A stretch of 64,000 nt of DNA from Amphibalanus amphitrite (GCF_019059575.1 NW_024881857.1:310001-374000); one strand, 5' to 3'. Positions 49,101-61,457 are shown, numbered from the stretch's first letter. Notes: generated by a model not told the origin, from the sequence alone. Made by a program: numbers and translations.

Positions 49101-52100
49101 TCCAGGATTTTCAACGGCTCATTCTCAAATGCCTGAAAAGGCCTGCATAGAGTGTCAACAGGACATAGGTACCATATATCAGCAAGGCCGTCGCTGGTGT
49201 TATCAGGCCCGCCGTGCTACCGTGGTTGTGTCCGTGCCTACGTTAGCGTGACCGTGCTGCGGTGGCGAACTCGGATCGACACGGACCGTTTTGGCTACAC
49301 GGAGCCGCTCAAGGCTGGCGGCCGATAGTTGTGGCCCCCGGACCGGATATCGCTCCAACCAGCCAGTCCTGCGGGGCCGAGACGGGGGCGGGGTACGAGA
49401 GGGGACACGAACCAAGTTCGTGCATTTTACGGGGATACGGATAGAGCTCGCGCCATACGGGTCCGGGGCTATAGACAGAGAACTAAGGCAGAGTTGGCGA
49501 CCAACGATGCGAAAAAGCGTTGCGCCAAGCGGGCTCAAGCAGACCTCGCCGGTCCAACGAGGCTTTCGGACAGGGCTCTCGCTCTACGGGTTCGGGACCA
49601 TAAGCAGAGCTGGCGATTGACAACATGAACAGAGCGCTGCGACTGACGAGGCTCGCGCAGACCTCACGCCAAACGAGGCACGCGGGCAGACCCCGCTTTC
49701 GTTAGCTGCTCATGTGGCGCCCGGTCGATGGTTATTCGATACGATACCACCCGTACAACTATTGGGCGTGGCTAATTGACGCTATCGGTGGACGCCTAAT
49801 TGTGCAATCGATTCATGTAATTAGGGCCAACGAGCATCGATCTAACGGCCCTATATTGCGGCCAATGGTGGCTAGTTTAGCGGTGAAACCGATAGGCATG
49901 GAACAGCCCTTCGCTGCCAATCGTCGACACGCATCCATTCGGAGTTCGTTGACGACCCAAAGTTCAGCGATTTCACATCAACATCCACGGACCTTTGGCT
50001 GTCAACTGGTGCGTGTAGCAGTAGGAGCGCCCGATGCCGGCTTTACCAAATGAGTTAACATCCCGGGCTTAATTTATTCCTGCATTTATCCCCATTCAAT
50101 GCCTGTAACACCGAGCTGTAGGCATTCTACTGACACAGCTCCTGGTAAGCCAGTCCGTGTCGACGCAGTCCAGTAACGCAGTTGTCAGTACCTAATGCCC
50201 TAGAGGTTTTCACCTCGCAAACCAGGAAGTGCGTATTTTCACTTCGACCGGTCGCCAGATGTCCTGCCCAGGCTAATTGCACGATTCCCTCCAATTTATA
50301 TATGTAATATGTAAGCCACATGGCGGCGCACCGCACTTTCCCGTCCTCTGGAGTCTGGACAGAAAATAAGCATCCCTCGGGCTTGTGTTCCAGTCGGAAT
50401 AATTAAACTCCCGTTGCTATCCGTAACAGAACGTTAATTGGTTCAGAGGCGTTTCATCTTTGCTAATGAAAGAAGATGCTCATTAGTTTGCATACCGGGC
50501 GTGCTGCTGCTTACGCCACCGTATCCTCCCTGTGCCGTTTCGTCACAATACGGTCCCGGTGAAAGGTTTGGTCCAGTGACTGTGCCGGTCCCGGGCCCGC
50601 GGCGGCTCCTGGCCATCCCTGGCCGGGCTGCCGCTCAGAAGGTGACGACTTGACCGTGACACCGTTTCCCGCCCGACCGGCCGCGCCCGGCCCGCCCACT
50701 CTCGCCCGGTGTGGTCGGACCGGTGCTGACCGCTGGCCGCTGGCCGCTAACTACTGATCGTGAACGAGACGGCGAGTGGTCTAACGACACCTGCCCCTGC
50801 TCGCTGAGCCGTTTAACCAACACTAGCCCCTGCTCGCCGAGCCGTTTAACCAACACTAACCGCAGGTCTCCTAGTGGTCTACGAAGTTGACAATGTTTGC
50901 TGAGTGGTCAAACTAACATTTACCGCAGGTCAGTGGTCGCTGAACTGTGACCGATGCTGACCATTGGCCGCCAAGCTGTCTGACCAACACTAGCCGCTGA
51001 GAGCCTTGGCACCGACCGTCGCTCGGTTGGGCAGTCCGCCACCTTTGGAGTCACCACGCTGGCCCACCGATAGTACAGCGGCTGTGTGCTAGATATGGCA
51101 GTGGTGGAACGGTTTGATTCTCCTGTCGCATCAGTGTGCGGCGGATTGCGTGGTTTCCCGGCCAATCGTGACCTGCGGGTCACGACTTTGGCCGGTATAC
51201 CGACCCTCGGTCCTTTCCCTTTCACGCATGCCGCGATTCGCGCTTCTTGCGCAGACTTTTGCAGGTCTTTGTAGCCGCCCGTGGAACGCATTTCGTGGTA
51301 GCTTTCCGAAGAATAGGAGGTCCGTTCAGTTACATGCGGGCTGACTGAACAAAGCGATGTTCCTCCACACTTGCGTAGCATACCACGGCGGTGTAGTCAT
51401 TGTTCATCGATTGTCCTGGTCCTGTTTTCCTGCACATGGCTGCCATGCCGTTTTTGGACATCACAGCGTCGGAATGGTTGTAGAAATATGTGATGCTATC
51501 AAGAGCTTGCAGGCAATGTTGTAAATGAAATCCGCGTTTCGCTGAGGTTTGCTGTTAGCTGGATCATATGTCATAGTGTGCCTGGCCGCTACAGTTAGGC
51601 ATATCGCTTCCAGGACCGGTAGCTCTATCGATTTGTTTGCCTGGTGCGGACCGGTGTCTTTCTGGGCTGGCTCGCTCCTTAATTATGGGTTTAAAGTAGA
51701 CATTACTGCATCAGCTGTGCCCTAATTCCCATTTTGGTGGCGTATGTCTAGCGGAGGGCCGTAGCCGGCTGCGGCACAGTACCGGGTGGGGAACGGCCGG
51801 TGTGGGCCGCAGATGGCTCCGTTCGTCCCACTCCCACGGCGGAGACGGCGGTCTGCCGCCTCTGGGAACTGGTGGGACGGTCGCCCACCTGCCGATACTC
51901 GAGTCACGCTCGGTCCGCACGGACGGCGGCGTCACTCAGACCGTCACGGACCGTCCGTAACGGTGTAACGAGAGTCGTGACGGACGCGGGGATCTCCATG
52001 ACGCTCGAACTGATCTCCGTGACCAGCCGGCGATCTCCGTGGTCTGCCCGTTCTGAGTCACCCGCCCGGGCTCGGTACTGCCTCTCACCGGATGCGTGGG

Positions 52101-52830
52101 GTGCGGTCCGGTCCTTTGTGGACGGCCGTGCTCTCTGCCGCCGGGAGGGGGGAGGTTTTGTTGTGTCCGCCGGCGCTGATGGTCGTTTCCGGCCGGTATA
52201 ATCGAGGGATGCCGTGGCACGAGAGCGGCCCCGCCCCTGTGTTTGGATCAGATCCCACCCAACGGCACGCAGCCCGGCCGGCGCAGGATAGATAGGCCTA
52301 ACCCCCACCTGTCACCTCTGCGTGGTCCTCCAAAGCAATCGGTCTCGGCTGATAAATGAATGTCGATATCGACTCACTCGTTAGCGTTGTTACACTTGTT
52401 AGTTGTAAAACATGAAAGCTTTAAATGGTTCATTAGCTCGAGCTTACCGAACTTACACATGCACTTTTTTCACTTGCCTTCTGTCGCTAAGAACTTAGTT
52501 GAAGTGTTCCTTCGCCTGCCGTAATGCCTCTTTTTCGAGTTGTGCTGTCTTTCTGTGTGTCCATGTTCCATCAATAACCCTTTTCTCCATCCGGCAGACC
52601 TCGGGCGCGAACCGGGCTCTCCGCCTGAAGGCCGCTCCCGAGACGGCGGCCACGCTGTCGGCCGGTCGGCGGCCCGGCGCCCCGCCTCCGTCGGTGTTCG
52701 ACGAACGACAGTACGTGGCAGGAGGCGCCCTGAGACCCGGCGAGGACCCCTACAAGCGTAACAAGTTCAACCAGAAGATCAGTGACAGCCTGGCCAGCGA
52801 CCGCAGCATACCGGATACCAGAAACTCGGC
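43016..52830 (+). CDS. GALNT2: Polypeptide N-acetylgalactosaminyltransferase 2-like, 5' part of gene, two coding exons
   Basis: Enzymes of this family (GT27) are Golgi type II membrane proteins that transfer GalNAc from UDP-GalNAc to Ser/Thr, the first step of mucin-type O-glycosylation (family knowledge). The two exons give 116 codons plus two bases. They encode a short basic cytosolic tail, one membrane anchor, a stem, and the start of the luminal part with [19 protein letters not shown] and [10 protein letters not shown]. These match GALNT2 (GQDPYARNKFNQVESDKL, DRAIPDTRH) better than other GALNTs I recall. The anchor ([17 protein letters not shown]) also resembles that of GALNT2. The GT-A catalytic domain and ricin-type lectin domain must lie beyond the right edge. 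The intron between the exons is 9465 bp. Confidence 0.9.
43344..44021 (+). mobile_element. CACGTG-rich repeat element, copy 2
   Basis: Second copy of the element at 27300-27985, in the same orientation and collinear over about 670 bp. It starts GCGGAGCGAGCGGAGTC, shares the (CCGG)n block, the TGCACGTGCGCACGTGCA palindromes and the ATCTCGAGAACGGCTGG units, and ends near GGCGTTATACTGGT. Differences are substitutions and small indels. Together the copies define the element: both agree from GGAGCGAGCG to TATACTGGT. Confidence 0.75.
44432..44829. mobile_element. 398-bp hAT-type MITE with intact target duplication
   Basis: The inverted ends CAGTGTGGCCAAATTGGT and its exact complement (18 bp) are flanked by a perfect 8-bp duplication ACCTGTTC (44424-44431 and 44830-44837). 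An 8-bp duplication with CAGTG ends is typical of hAT transposons. The interior is non-coding and T-rich. It lies in a GALNT2-like intron. The undamaged duplication suggests a fairly recent insertion. Confidence 0.88.
46617..47843. mobile_element. 1.2 kb inverted-repeat element with GCGCAATT boxes
   Basis: The ends TAGGGGAAGGAGGGTGAATT and TAGGGGAAAGTGGGTGTATT (the latter on the complementary strand) form imperfect inverted repeats leading into GCGCC. TA at both ends could be the target duplication. AATTGCGC or GCGCAATT recurs at about 46633, 46850, 46868, 46884, 47460, 47484 and 47802. No transposase frame is seen. I do not recognise the family. Confidence 0.7.
49447..49660. repeat. Diverged ~125-bp direct duplication
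   Basis: Two segments share the order CTCGC..CTACGGG, GGGACCATAAGCAGAG or its variant, TTGGCGA or CTGGCGA, then GCAGACCTC, offset by about 125 bp. The copies are diverged and boundaries are approximate. Confidence 0.45.
50793..50858. repeat. 33-bp tandem duplication
   Basis: Two adjacent 33-bp units start GCCCCTGCTCGCTGAGCC (one base differs in the second) and end TTTAACCAACACTA. Looser relatives of CCAACACTAGCCGC continue to about 51000. Confidence 0.8.
52598..52830 (+). CDS. GALNT2: GALNT2-like coding exon 2 (stem and start of the luminal domain)
   Basis: The acceptor CCGGCAG lies before 52598 (phase 0, matching exon 1) and the donor GTGAGT after 52830, leaving two bases of an Ala codon. 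The first ~35 residues are a variable Ala/Pro-rich stem. Then come [40 protein letters not shown] and DTRNSA, the conserved entry into GALNT catalytic domains. The next exon should start with the Cys of the conserved DTR(x)nC motif. I do not find it in the window. Confidence 0.93.
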
Positions 52831-55800
52831 GTGAGTACCGGACAGAGCTGGGGGTGGGGGGGGGGGGCTGTCCTGTCGGTTGGCGGCATGTGGCGTAAAT
52901 CGATGCCGTGAGGGAACAAAGCATTAAGCCACAATTTGCAACCCAGTAAGGAAACACGTTCCTGAAACTTTTCAAGCCACTTGCATACACATTGCTTTTG
53001 TGTGCAGAATGCATCACAGGAATCAAGATCAGTCAACGGAACACTTGTCGCCACCATAAATAGTGCCGCATTAGATCTACGATCCAGATAGTCTAGATCG
53101 TAAATAAATAGAAGATAATAATGCAAGATTAAAGCAGCACAGTCACCCAATGTTTCGTGCTATCCACTTTATCACGGGTGATATGACAGGTCGCCGGCCT
53201 GGCTCAGCCGCCGTCGGCGTAGCTCCGTCGGCGTCAGCGTATTCTGGTGGACACTGACGGGCCCGGGCTGGCTGGGTGGCCTAGTTACACGTCACAAATG
53301 GATCGCCGTCTGTCTCGGTGGTCCGCTATTTGGCCGTTCACGGTGCTAGATTCCAGCCACCTACCGTCTAGGCACCTGCCGTATAGCCACTCGCAGTCAA
53401 CCACTCCACACAGTCCACCATATTCCGTTCCAATCCAACCACCGGCAGTCCACAAATGTACGTCTTATCACCTGCATCTTGGCTGGTGTCTCGGTGCGAC
53501 ATGAGCACTGAGCAGCAGTCTTCTCGTCAGCCTTATTGGTCGTTGGCAGTGACTGATAACCCACTCTGACACTGCGCTGGCCCTAGAGGTGACGAGTTAT
53601 TCCCCGCGTGGTCACAACCAGTCCCGAGACTAGCCGCGAAGGTGCAGTCCCACGCCGGTCACCGCCGCGACATGCCGCTATCACAGGGCAATCCTGTCAT
53701 CTGACTAGACCTGGACACGTTCCGTGACCGACTACGGTGTCATATCGTGTTAGATAGGAGAGCCGTTTAATCTGCCGGACGAACGGTGGAGAAACTCCCC
53801 GCGAGGCTCGAGCATCGTGTGAGCGTATTGCTCGTGACTGAGTTGCCCTCGGCTGTGTCTCTGGGCGCGGCAGCTGTACGATATGACCGTCTCCTCTCAG
53901 GGGAGCTGTCCAATCTGTGTCGGAATGGATGGCCTTGTGCCATCACATAAACTGGCCAGTTGCTAACGTCGTTCATCGGGCAGCGTTGCTCGGTAATGTT
54001 GGCGAACAGCAGCGAATGGTCGCAAACAAGATTGCTTTACTAATAGTCGCAAAGGCTGAGAAAGGGGCGGGTATGTTGAACATTTCCGCCGTGGACGGTG
54101 ATGGTTTGAAATGTGACCAGGCTGTCGCCCAGGCCTCGTGCCGAACAAGGCAAGGCGAGTGCATGTTTGATTGGTTTTCAGCTCATGTAGCTATTGAGCA
54201 GTGTGGATAAAGGAGGTCCCAAAGAGTCCGTCTGTGGTACCTACTCTGAACTCTGTTCTCTAGGGCGAAGTTGGAGCTTTTACTCGGACCAAGGGCATGT
54301 ACAGTCGGCATAATCATAACTGAAAGGCCAATCTACTTAGAGGATAGTTTTGTTCGAAAAGTTCCACGACGAATCCGTCCTTTCGCCGGCAAAGTTTGGG
54401 CGCCATCCCCCCCTCCCTTCTTGGATCGATGGTTTTCTCCTAATTATCTTTCTTCCAGCGCCTCAAGCGTCCGCTTCCGTCGGTAATTTGGTGACTCGAC
54501 CACGCGGTCCGCGCCGCACGAGCTGGGTCCCCGCGCACGTCTGGCCCAGTTCGCCACCCGGTCCTCAAATCCGTAACACCAAATACGGTCCACCGTCTGC
54601 GGCGGTGTTGGCTTTCCTGTAGTGGTGTGGTCCTGCCTGCCGATTAGGCTCGTATGCTGCGGCGTGCGGGCCGATTGATCAAGCTCGGCAGCCTGACTCT
54701 CTCCAGTGCATTCTAACTACACGTGATACGCGTCCTGGGTAATTAAGAACAAAGCAGCCGCGGCTATTAAAGGCGGCAGATGCGGTACATATGAAAGTTC
54801 CGAGTCAGACATGAATTGAGGAGTAATGGGCTGCCCCACACATGTACTCGCTTAGAAAATTATTCCTTCTATTTTTTCCAATAAGTGACCGCAAACATGC
54901 TCATTTTCACATTAAGCGAACTAATGTGATCTCTGATCATCATCCCCGGGTGTTTATTATAGCATCCGGTCGGGCTGGCTACGGCGGTCCCGAAGTCTCC
55001 CTGGGATGGGGCGGCACCGGCTGTTCCAGTTAGTCTCTAAATTGTGGAAACTGGGAACCGTCCTGCCCTTTTCTGAATGCCGCTAGGTGGTCTAGGTCTC
55101 GTAACTATACGGCCGTGCTTTATCCGAGAATTGACGTAGTTCACGAATGGTCAAAATCCATGAATTGCTTCCAATTTATCATTGCTTTGACCACTTCAAA
55201 TCATTTACTCACTTTTGTCCTAGCTTATTTGTTCATTCCCTCCATGGGGTAAAGCAAGAAGCTGCCAACCGAATTCCTCAGTACCGCAGTGCTCGCCTCA
55301 TGCCTGGCCGCGCTCGTGGCAGTATCCCAGCTGGCCCAGTATTTTGTTTGGCGGCCCGTTTGGCAGCGGTGCAGAGCTACTGGTGCTGCCCCTCGCCACC
55401 TCACCGCCCCTCCTCCCTCTCCCCTCCGTGTGCTGGAGAACTTGGAGAGTTGTGCTTTTATCAGCTCATGATGTAGCTTGGCGGTCTACGGGCTGACAGG
55501 ACCGGACGGTCTTACTGAGTTCCGGAGGATACTTGTGCCTAATGCCAATGCTTGAGCTTTCTTGTACCGACGGGCTGTCCTTCCAGCGGCTTCAATGTGC
55601 GAACGGCCGATTCTTTCGGTCCCTCTGGACTCTGGAGCCCTCTTTTTGGCGTTCCTTCGGGTTCTCCATTCAATATTTTCGTCACACCATAGGAGGCTCG
55701 AATCGAGCCCGCCCGCTCCAGCACCATCGTCCCTCCTATTTTCACCGATGATCGATTCTATTAATAGAAAGCTGGCCTGCCGACGGGCGCCGCGATGTGC

Positions 55801-56124
55801 CGTGGCCGTGAGATTCTGTTCCCGTCCGATGCCATCGGCGATGGTCCCGTGGTGCCGCCCACGAACGGTGGCCATCGTACGCCGATACGGCGTAACTGCC
55901 CCACGCGTGGCACCCAGCGTATGATTTATGATAGTGAGACTTTCTCCTGAGCGTTCAGTATCGGCTGAGTGGTCGTGGTGTCCTGCCAGTAACGTCTCCG
56001 CTGCTTCGTTGAAATCGAACGCTCGCTTGCAGCTCTTCGAAAACAAGAAAATCAACCCATTGTCTGTATTTTCCATTAGATGGCGCTTGAATAATTCTAT
56101 TTTATAAAATTGTATTATGACATC

Positions 56125-56255
56125 CTGGGCTCAATTTCACCAAGTGCGGTAAACCCAATTTGGGGTAAACCACCAAACTACCCCGTAACCCCACTACGTA
56201 ACTGCAAAAACTACCCCAAAATTGAGTTTGCCACACTGGGTGAAATTGGCCCCAG
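56125..56255. repeat. 131-bp fold-back element
   Basis: A left arm (56125-56167) and right arm (56212-56255), about 43 nt each, are inverted copies with about five mismatches and one gap. Arms start CTGGGCTCAATTTCACC and CTGGGGCCAATTTCACC. The centre is a short ACTACCCC-rich loop. Part of a second arm copy follows directly (CAATCTCACC...AAGTGCGGTAAAC) and is split by the transposon at 56269. Confidence 0.7.
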
Positions 56256-56504
56256 GGACCAATCTCACCATAGGCGTAGGAACAGGGGGGGCCAGGTGGG
56301 CAAGTGCCCACCCACTTTTCGAGGTGGGGGGGCCAACCATGTGTTTTGGCCCACCCACTTTTTACTCGAGGCCCCTCGTCTCGATTTGAGAGGACGTCGT
56401 CACCTCCCAGAATAAACAAACTCGGTAAAAATAAGTTCCACGAATCCCCACGCACGGACTCCAAGGGGCCGTGATGGATCCAATGAGGCCCTCTGTTCAT
56501 ACCT

Positions 56505-57590
56505 GTCAGTCGAAGCCCCTGAGACTGATGGCCTGAGAGGCCCTAGTGGATCTGAGGAGGCCCCAATATCCACACTGGTCTGGGGAGGCCCCTGACACTG
56601 CCGGTCTGGGAGGCCCCTCTATCCACACTAGTCAGAGGTCTGAGACTGGTGGTCTGGGAGGCCCCTCCATCCACACTAGTCAGAATAGGCCCCTGACACT
56701 GACGTTCTAGCCGAGGCCCCCTACCCTCACTAGTCAGAGGAGGCCCCTCTATCCCCAATAGTCAGAAGAGGCCCCTGAGACTGATGGTCTGGGAGGCCTA
56801 TCCATCTACACTGTAGTCAGAGGAGGCCTCTGAGACTGATGACCTGAGAGGCCCTTATAATCACACCAGGCAGAAGAGGCCCATGAGACTGATGGACTGA
56901 GAGGCCCTTCTATTCATACTGGCCACAGGAGACCCCCAAAACTTTCGGTCTGGGAGGTCCCTCAATCCGGCACCAGTCAGAAGAGTCCCCTGAGACTGAT
57001 GGCCTAGGAAGCCCTTATATTCACACTAGGCAGAGGAGGCCCCTGAGACTGATGGTATGAGAGGCCCTCATATTCACACCAGTCAGAAGAGGCCCCCGAG
57101 GCTGATGGCTGTGAGGCCCTTCTGTTAATTTAATTGGCCACTGGAGGCCCCTGAAACCGGTGGTCTGGGAGGGCCCTCTATCCACACTAGTCAGAAGAGG
57201 CCCCTGAGACCGACGGTCTGAGAGGCTCTTGTATTTATACTGGCCACAAGAGGCCCCTGAGACTGATAGTCAGAGAGGTCCACTCCTAATGAATCTGAGC
57301 GGGCCCTCTATCCACATTTACACTTTTCTAGGGAGGCCCCCGAGACTGATGGTCTGAGAGGCCCTTTTATTTATACTGTCCACAGGAGCCCCCTGAGATT
57401 AATGGTCTGAGAGGCTCTTCTATTTACGAGTATACTAACCAGAGGAGACCCCTAGGATTGATGGTCTAACAGGCCCTTCCATTTATACTAGCCAGAGGAG
57501 GCCCATGAGACTGATGGTCTGAGAGGCCCTTCTATTCAAACTAGGCAGATGAGGCCCCTGAGAATGATAGTCCGAAGAGCCATGCGGCGA
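56505..57590. repeat. ~54-bp tandem array inside the outer element
   Basis: About 20 diverged units of GAGGCCCCTGAGACTGATGG, then TCTGAGAGGCCC and TTCTATTCACACTAGTCAGA, spaced about 53-54 bp (for example 56823, 56876, 56930, 56984, 57036, 57089, 57143, 57196, 57250). Frames across it are not coding evidence. Confidence 0.8.
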
Positions 57591-58553
57591 CAACTGGCCG
57601 TGGCCATATTTCGGCTCGGTAGGGCCCCACAGAGCTCATGAGAGCACCTCAAGGGCTCCTAAGTAGACACGCTTATCCCCATAAGGGTGCCACGCCGGCT
57701 TCTGAAGGCTCCTTGTAGGCATCTAAGGGCCCTTTCCGGCCGCTAACGGCTCCACCCGCCTGTGATGGCTCCACACCAGTGTTTATGAGCGCCACACAGC
57801 GGCGCCTTTGAGGGTCATACTAGTGTCTCTTAGGGCCCTATATCGGTGGCTCTGGGGGCCCCACACCGGCGCCTCTGTGGGCCACCACACCTGTGCATCT
57901 CAAGGCTCTACATATACATAGGTACATCTGAAGGACCCACACCGACACCTCTGAGGGCCCCACACCAGTATCTCGGAGCTCTGAAGGCCCCGCACCGGTG
58001 ACTCTGAGGACTCACCGGCTCCTGAGAGCACCATGTTGATGTCTAACGGCTCCACAAGGCCACTGAAGGCACCACACAAGCTCTCACTGAGCCGTAATGT
58101 CCATGTACCGGCCTCCGAGGGATTTAAGCCAGCGCATTCATAGCTCCACACCAGCAATTGTAAGGGCTTCACACTGAAGCATCTGAGGGCTCCACACCGG
58201 TGTCTCTCAGGGCCACATACCGGCATCTCTGAGGGCCCCATACCGGCGTCTCCGAGGGTCCACATCTGGCGGGCACCCATCAGCGACTCAAGGTCCCACA
58301 CTGTCGACTCTGAGAGCCCCATCTGCGTCTGGGAGCTCCATACCGTCTCTAAGAACCACAGCGGCTCCTCCGTACGAAAGATGGGCGTCTGCATGCCAAA
58401 GGGGAGCGGTTCTGAGACAGTAGGGCACCTACGTGCAATAGCGGGGCGCCTATGAAGCCCATAGGGGCGCCTCAATGCGAAAGAGGGGCGCCTCTGAGGC
58501 CTACATATACGGGCGTCCACATGCAATAGAGGTCTGCACTGCAATTGATCAAT
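57590..58553. repeat. Degenerate GGCCCCACACCGGCGCCTCTGAG tandem repeats
   Basis: Short units of about 35-40 bp built on CACACCGG and GCCTCTGAGGG succeed the 54-bp array. They grade into AGGGGCGCCT-type units that resume after the nested element at about 61200-61560. A 246-codon open frame on the minus strand follows this repeat and is considered spurious. Confidence 0.65.
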
Positions 58554-59020
58554 GCCATGGGCAGTGGCGCAGCCAGGATTTCGTTTCGGGGGGGTCATCG
58601 CTTCCAAAGCGGGCCCCCTAGTGTGCGGGCCCCCACCCATTTTTCAGAATCTCTCCATATTTCATACGCATTCTGCTGGGCGGGCCCCCTTTACCTGCAC
58701 GATAACCCTGAGCGAGTTTGAATCAGAAAATTTGCATAGAACAGTAGCTCGGTAATCACCCGGTCTTCACTTTTTACGCAAATTGACCACGACAGAAATA
58801 TGTTACTATGACGTATGACTTCGTATCTTTCGAGTCCGATATGAGCCCCAATTCCGCAATATGCATAGGTAGCATATTATATGCAATCGGAACTGTTGCC
58901 TGCTTCTGTCGCACAAGATTTAAAAGTAGTCCCATGTGCCTGTCCTAAGTCATCTATTGGCTGCTGTAGTAGATTGTGCTTTTATTCTTCTTCATTACGT
59001 GAATTCGCTCGTAAGAAGTT

Positions 59021-59068
59021 TTAACCCTCGCCGGCACAGGGGGGAGGGATTGATGCAACCCCCTAAGG
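59021..59068 (+). mobile_element. Solitary TTAACCC-type end (truncated element)
   Basis: TTAA is followed by CCCTCGCCGGC and a G-run/C-run stem with ATTGATGCAA between the arms. This is the layout of the TTAA elements at 11487, 16527 and 39735. No matching right end (GCCGGCGAGGG then TTAA) is found downstream, so it is probably a remnant. The sequence after it also has a weak ATCTCGGTAACCG-type unit near 59328. Confidence 0.45.
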
Positions 59069-60059
59069 TTTTTTTCGCGAAGAACTCGCGTAAAAAAGCG
59101 GCTGATCGCGACGTAACTTCCATAGTGCGCTGAAATTCGCGCAACTTATAGAACAAGGATGGGTAACGTGCCTGTGAAGAGTCACAGCTCGATCGGGCCG
59201 GTGGTGAGCACATGGCGCGTGCTCAAAAAGTGCAAATTCGCGTCATAGACTTTACATGCATAAATCGGCTTGCAAAAATGGGCGACAATGGCTCAACTTG
59301 CCCGACACGGGTCCGGTCCCCGTGCAGTATCTCGGTAACCGTGGGTCCGATCGGCACGAGGAACACAGTATCGTGCATGAGAATCGAACGGGCTATCGAA
59401 TGGTGTGCGGTGCAGGGATGGCACGCGCCACGTGCACCCGTGAGGGCACTTATGCTTGAAAAATTGACGTTTTGGACGGATTTTGGACTTAATGCTATTT
59501 TTGGGTGACTGTCAGACGGAGCGGGTTCAAACAACGCTTGTTGGCAAGAGAAATGTACCTACCGCCTCTCATGGGAAAATTGTGAAAAGCTAATTGATCA
59601 AAAACAAGGTGGAACAAATTGCTGGAGAAAATAGCATTTGCTTATGACTTACTTAATTACAGGGGTTTTGCTACATAACCTGGTATGTTTGACAATTGAA
59701 ATGGGCATAGATTGGAAGAGCATTCAATTGTGACCAAGGTCCAATCATCGCTTTTGCATGACGAGCAACAATATTCTTAAGAATATAAATGTTTCAAACC
59801 TCTACATAGTAATTCATCGATGGCTTTCACTCTTCAATAACCTACGCCAACCTATGTCATGAAATACACTTGGCATGTTCTATAGTAGAACGCATGGTTA
59901 TTATCAGACACGAGCACCTCGATGCGATGGATATTTTTTCCCAAAACCAAAATGCTTAGCCGTCAAAAGGCAATCGACCGTAATGGATACATAACCCACA
60001 GACACAAGACCAACCAAACGCCCACCGATCGAAAATACCCCTTATTCGCGTTGCGAAGC

Positions 60060-60865
60060 AAGCGGGTCACCCTAGCGGGCCCCATTCACCCGGGGGCTCG
60101 GGCCCTATCCACATGGGGGATCAAGCCCTATCCATACGGGGGCCCGGGCCACGTTCACCTGGGCTCCGGGCCTCGTCCACCCGGGGCTCCGGGGCCCGCC
60201 CACCAGGGGGCCCGGGCCCCATCCAGCCGGGGGCCCGGGCCCCGTCCAACCGGGGCCTGGGGTCCGTACTCCCGGGGGCCCGGCCCCGGACCCATCCATC
60301 GGGGGGCCCTGGCCCCATCTACCCGGGGGGCCGTGTCCCATCCACCTAAGGGGCCCGGGCCCGTTCTCCCGGGGCCCGGGCCCCATCCACCCGGGGGCCT
60401 GTGCCCTATCCACCCAGGGGCACGTGCCCTATCCACCCAGGGGGCCCGGGCCCGTTCTCCCGGGGCCCGGGCCCCATCCAACCGGGGGTCCGGCCCCGTC
60501 CACCCGGGGCTCAGGGCCGTTCTCCCGGGGGCCCGGGCCCCATCCAGCCGGGGGCCCGGGCCCCCTCCACCCAGGGGGCCCGGGCCCGCTCTCCCGGAGC
60601 CTCGGGCCCCATCCACCCGAGGGGCCTGGACCCGTTCTCGCGGGACCCGGGGGTCCGGGCCCCGTCCACCCGGGGCCCGTTCTCCCGGTGGCTCGGATCC
60701 ATCCACCGGGGCCCCATCCGCCGGGGGGCCCGGGCCCTATCCACCCGGGGGCCCGGACCCATCTACAGGGGGCCCGGGTCCCATCCACCCAGGGGGCCGG
60801 GCCCGTTCTCCTGGGGGCCCGGGCCCTGTCCACCTGGGGCCCCAGGCCGACCCCTCACCCGAGGT
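60060..60865. repeat. CCCGGG-rich minisatellite, ~24-bp unit
   Basis: About 30 units of GGGGGCCCGGGCCCCATCCA with variable ends (CCCGG, GCCGG, AACCGG), period about 24 bp. The unit length is a multiple of three, so several frames stay open on both strands (up to 327 codons of Gly/Pro/Arg repeats). These are not genes. Confidence 0.85.
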
Positions 60866-60911
60866 GTCGCAGTGGGCATTTCTCGAAGCGGGCTCGTCTG
60901 ATTAGATTAGG

Positions 60912-61107
<196 letters not shown>

Positions 61108-61288
61108 AGCGGGCCCCTGACAGAAATTTCGGGGGGGTCAGCTGACCCTCTGACCCCCCCCTGGCTGCGCCACTGGCCATGGGGGTGCATTCATAAGAAA
61201 CAGGGGCGCCGGCATGGCAAAGAGAGGCGCCTTCAAGTGTCCATAAAAGATAGACGCCTATGATAAGCGCACATTGTATGCGACAACG

Positions 61289-61457
61289 GGGCCCTGTTTC
61301 ACCGGTGATAGCAGCACGCCGATTTTACGACTTGTCAAATTGGGTTTCCATGGAGACATCAACAGGCCCATTGCTCCAACACTACCACAAGTGTGACGTC
61401 AGCTCGCGCAATTTGATAGCAGCGTGGTAGCAGCAGCCCGTGAAACACCGCCCGGGG
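61289..61457. repeat. Possible ~170-bp fold-back element
   Basis: GGGGCCCTGTTTCACCGG...AGCAGCACG at the left and CGTGGTAGCAGCAGCCCGTG, AAACACCGCCCGGGGC at the right are roughly inverted. It lies within the outer hAT-like element and would be a further insertion. Similarity is moderate. Confidence 0.4.

Larger units (their letters stand above)
43133..52597 (+). other. GALNT2-like intron between coding exons 1 and 2
   Basis: This 9.5 kb GT-AG intron contains a CACGTG-rich element (43344-44021), a hAT-type MITE (44432-44829), an element with GCGCAATT boxes (46617-47843), two local duplications (49447-49660 and 50793-50858), and CGTGAC clusters at 45135-45300 and 51900-52030. No nested gene was recognised. 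Confidence 0.75.

Noticed and set aside
55486..56076. 196-codon minus-strand open frame starting MENTDNGLIFLF
   Set aside because: Looked for retroelement or known domain signatures and found none; length is within chance for this composition in 64 kb.
57900..58640. 246-codon minus-strand open frame
   Set aside because: It lies wholly in degenerate tandem repeats of a transposon and crosses the left end of a nested element; no domain is visible.
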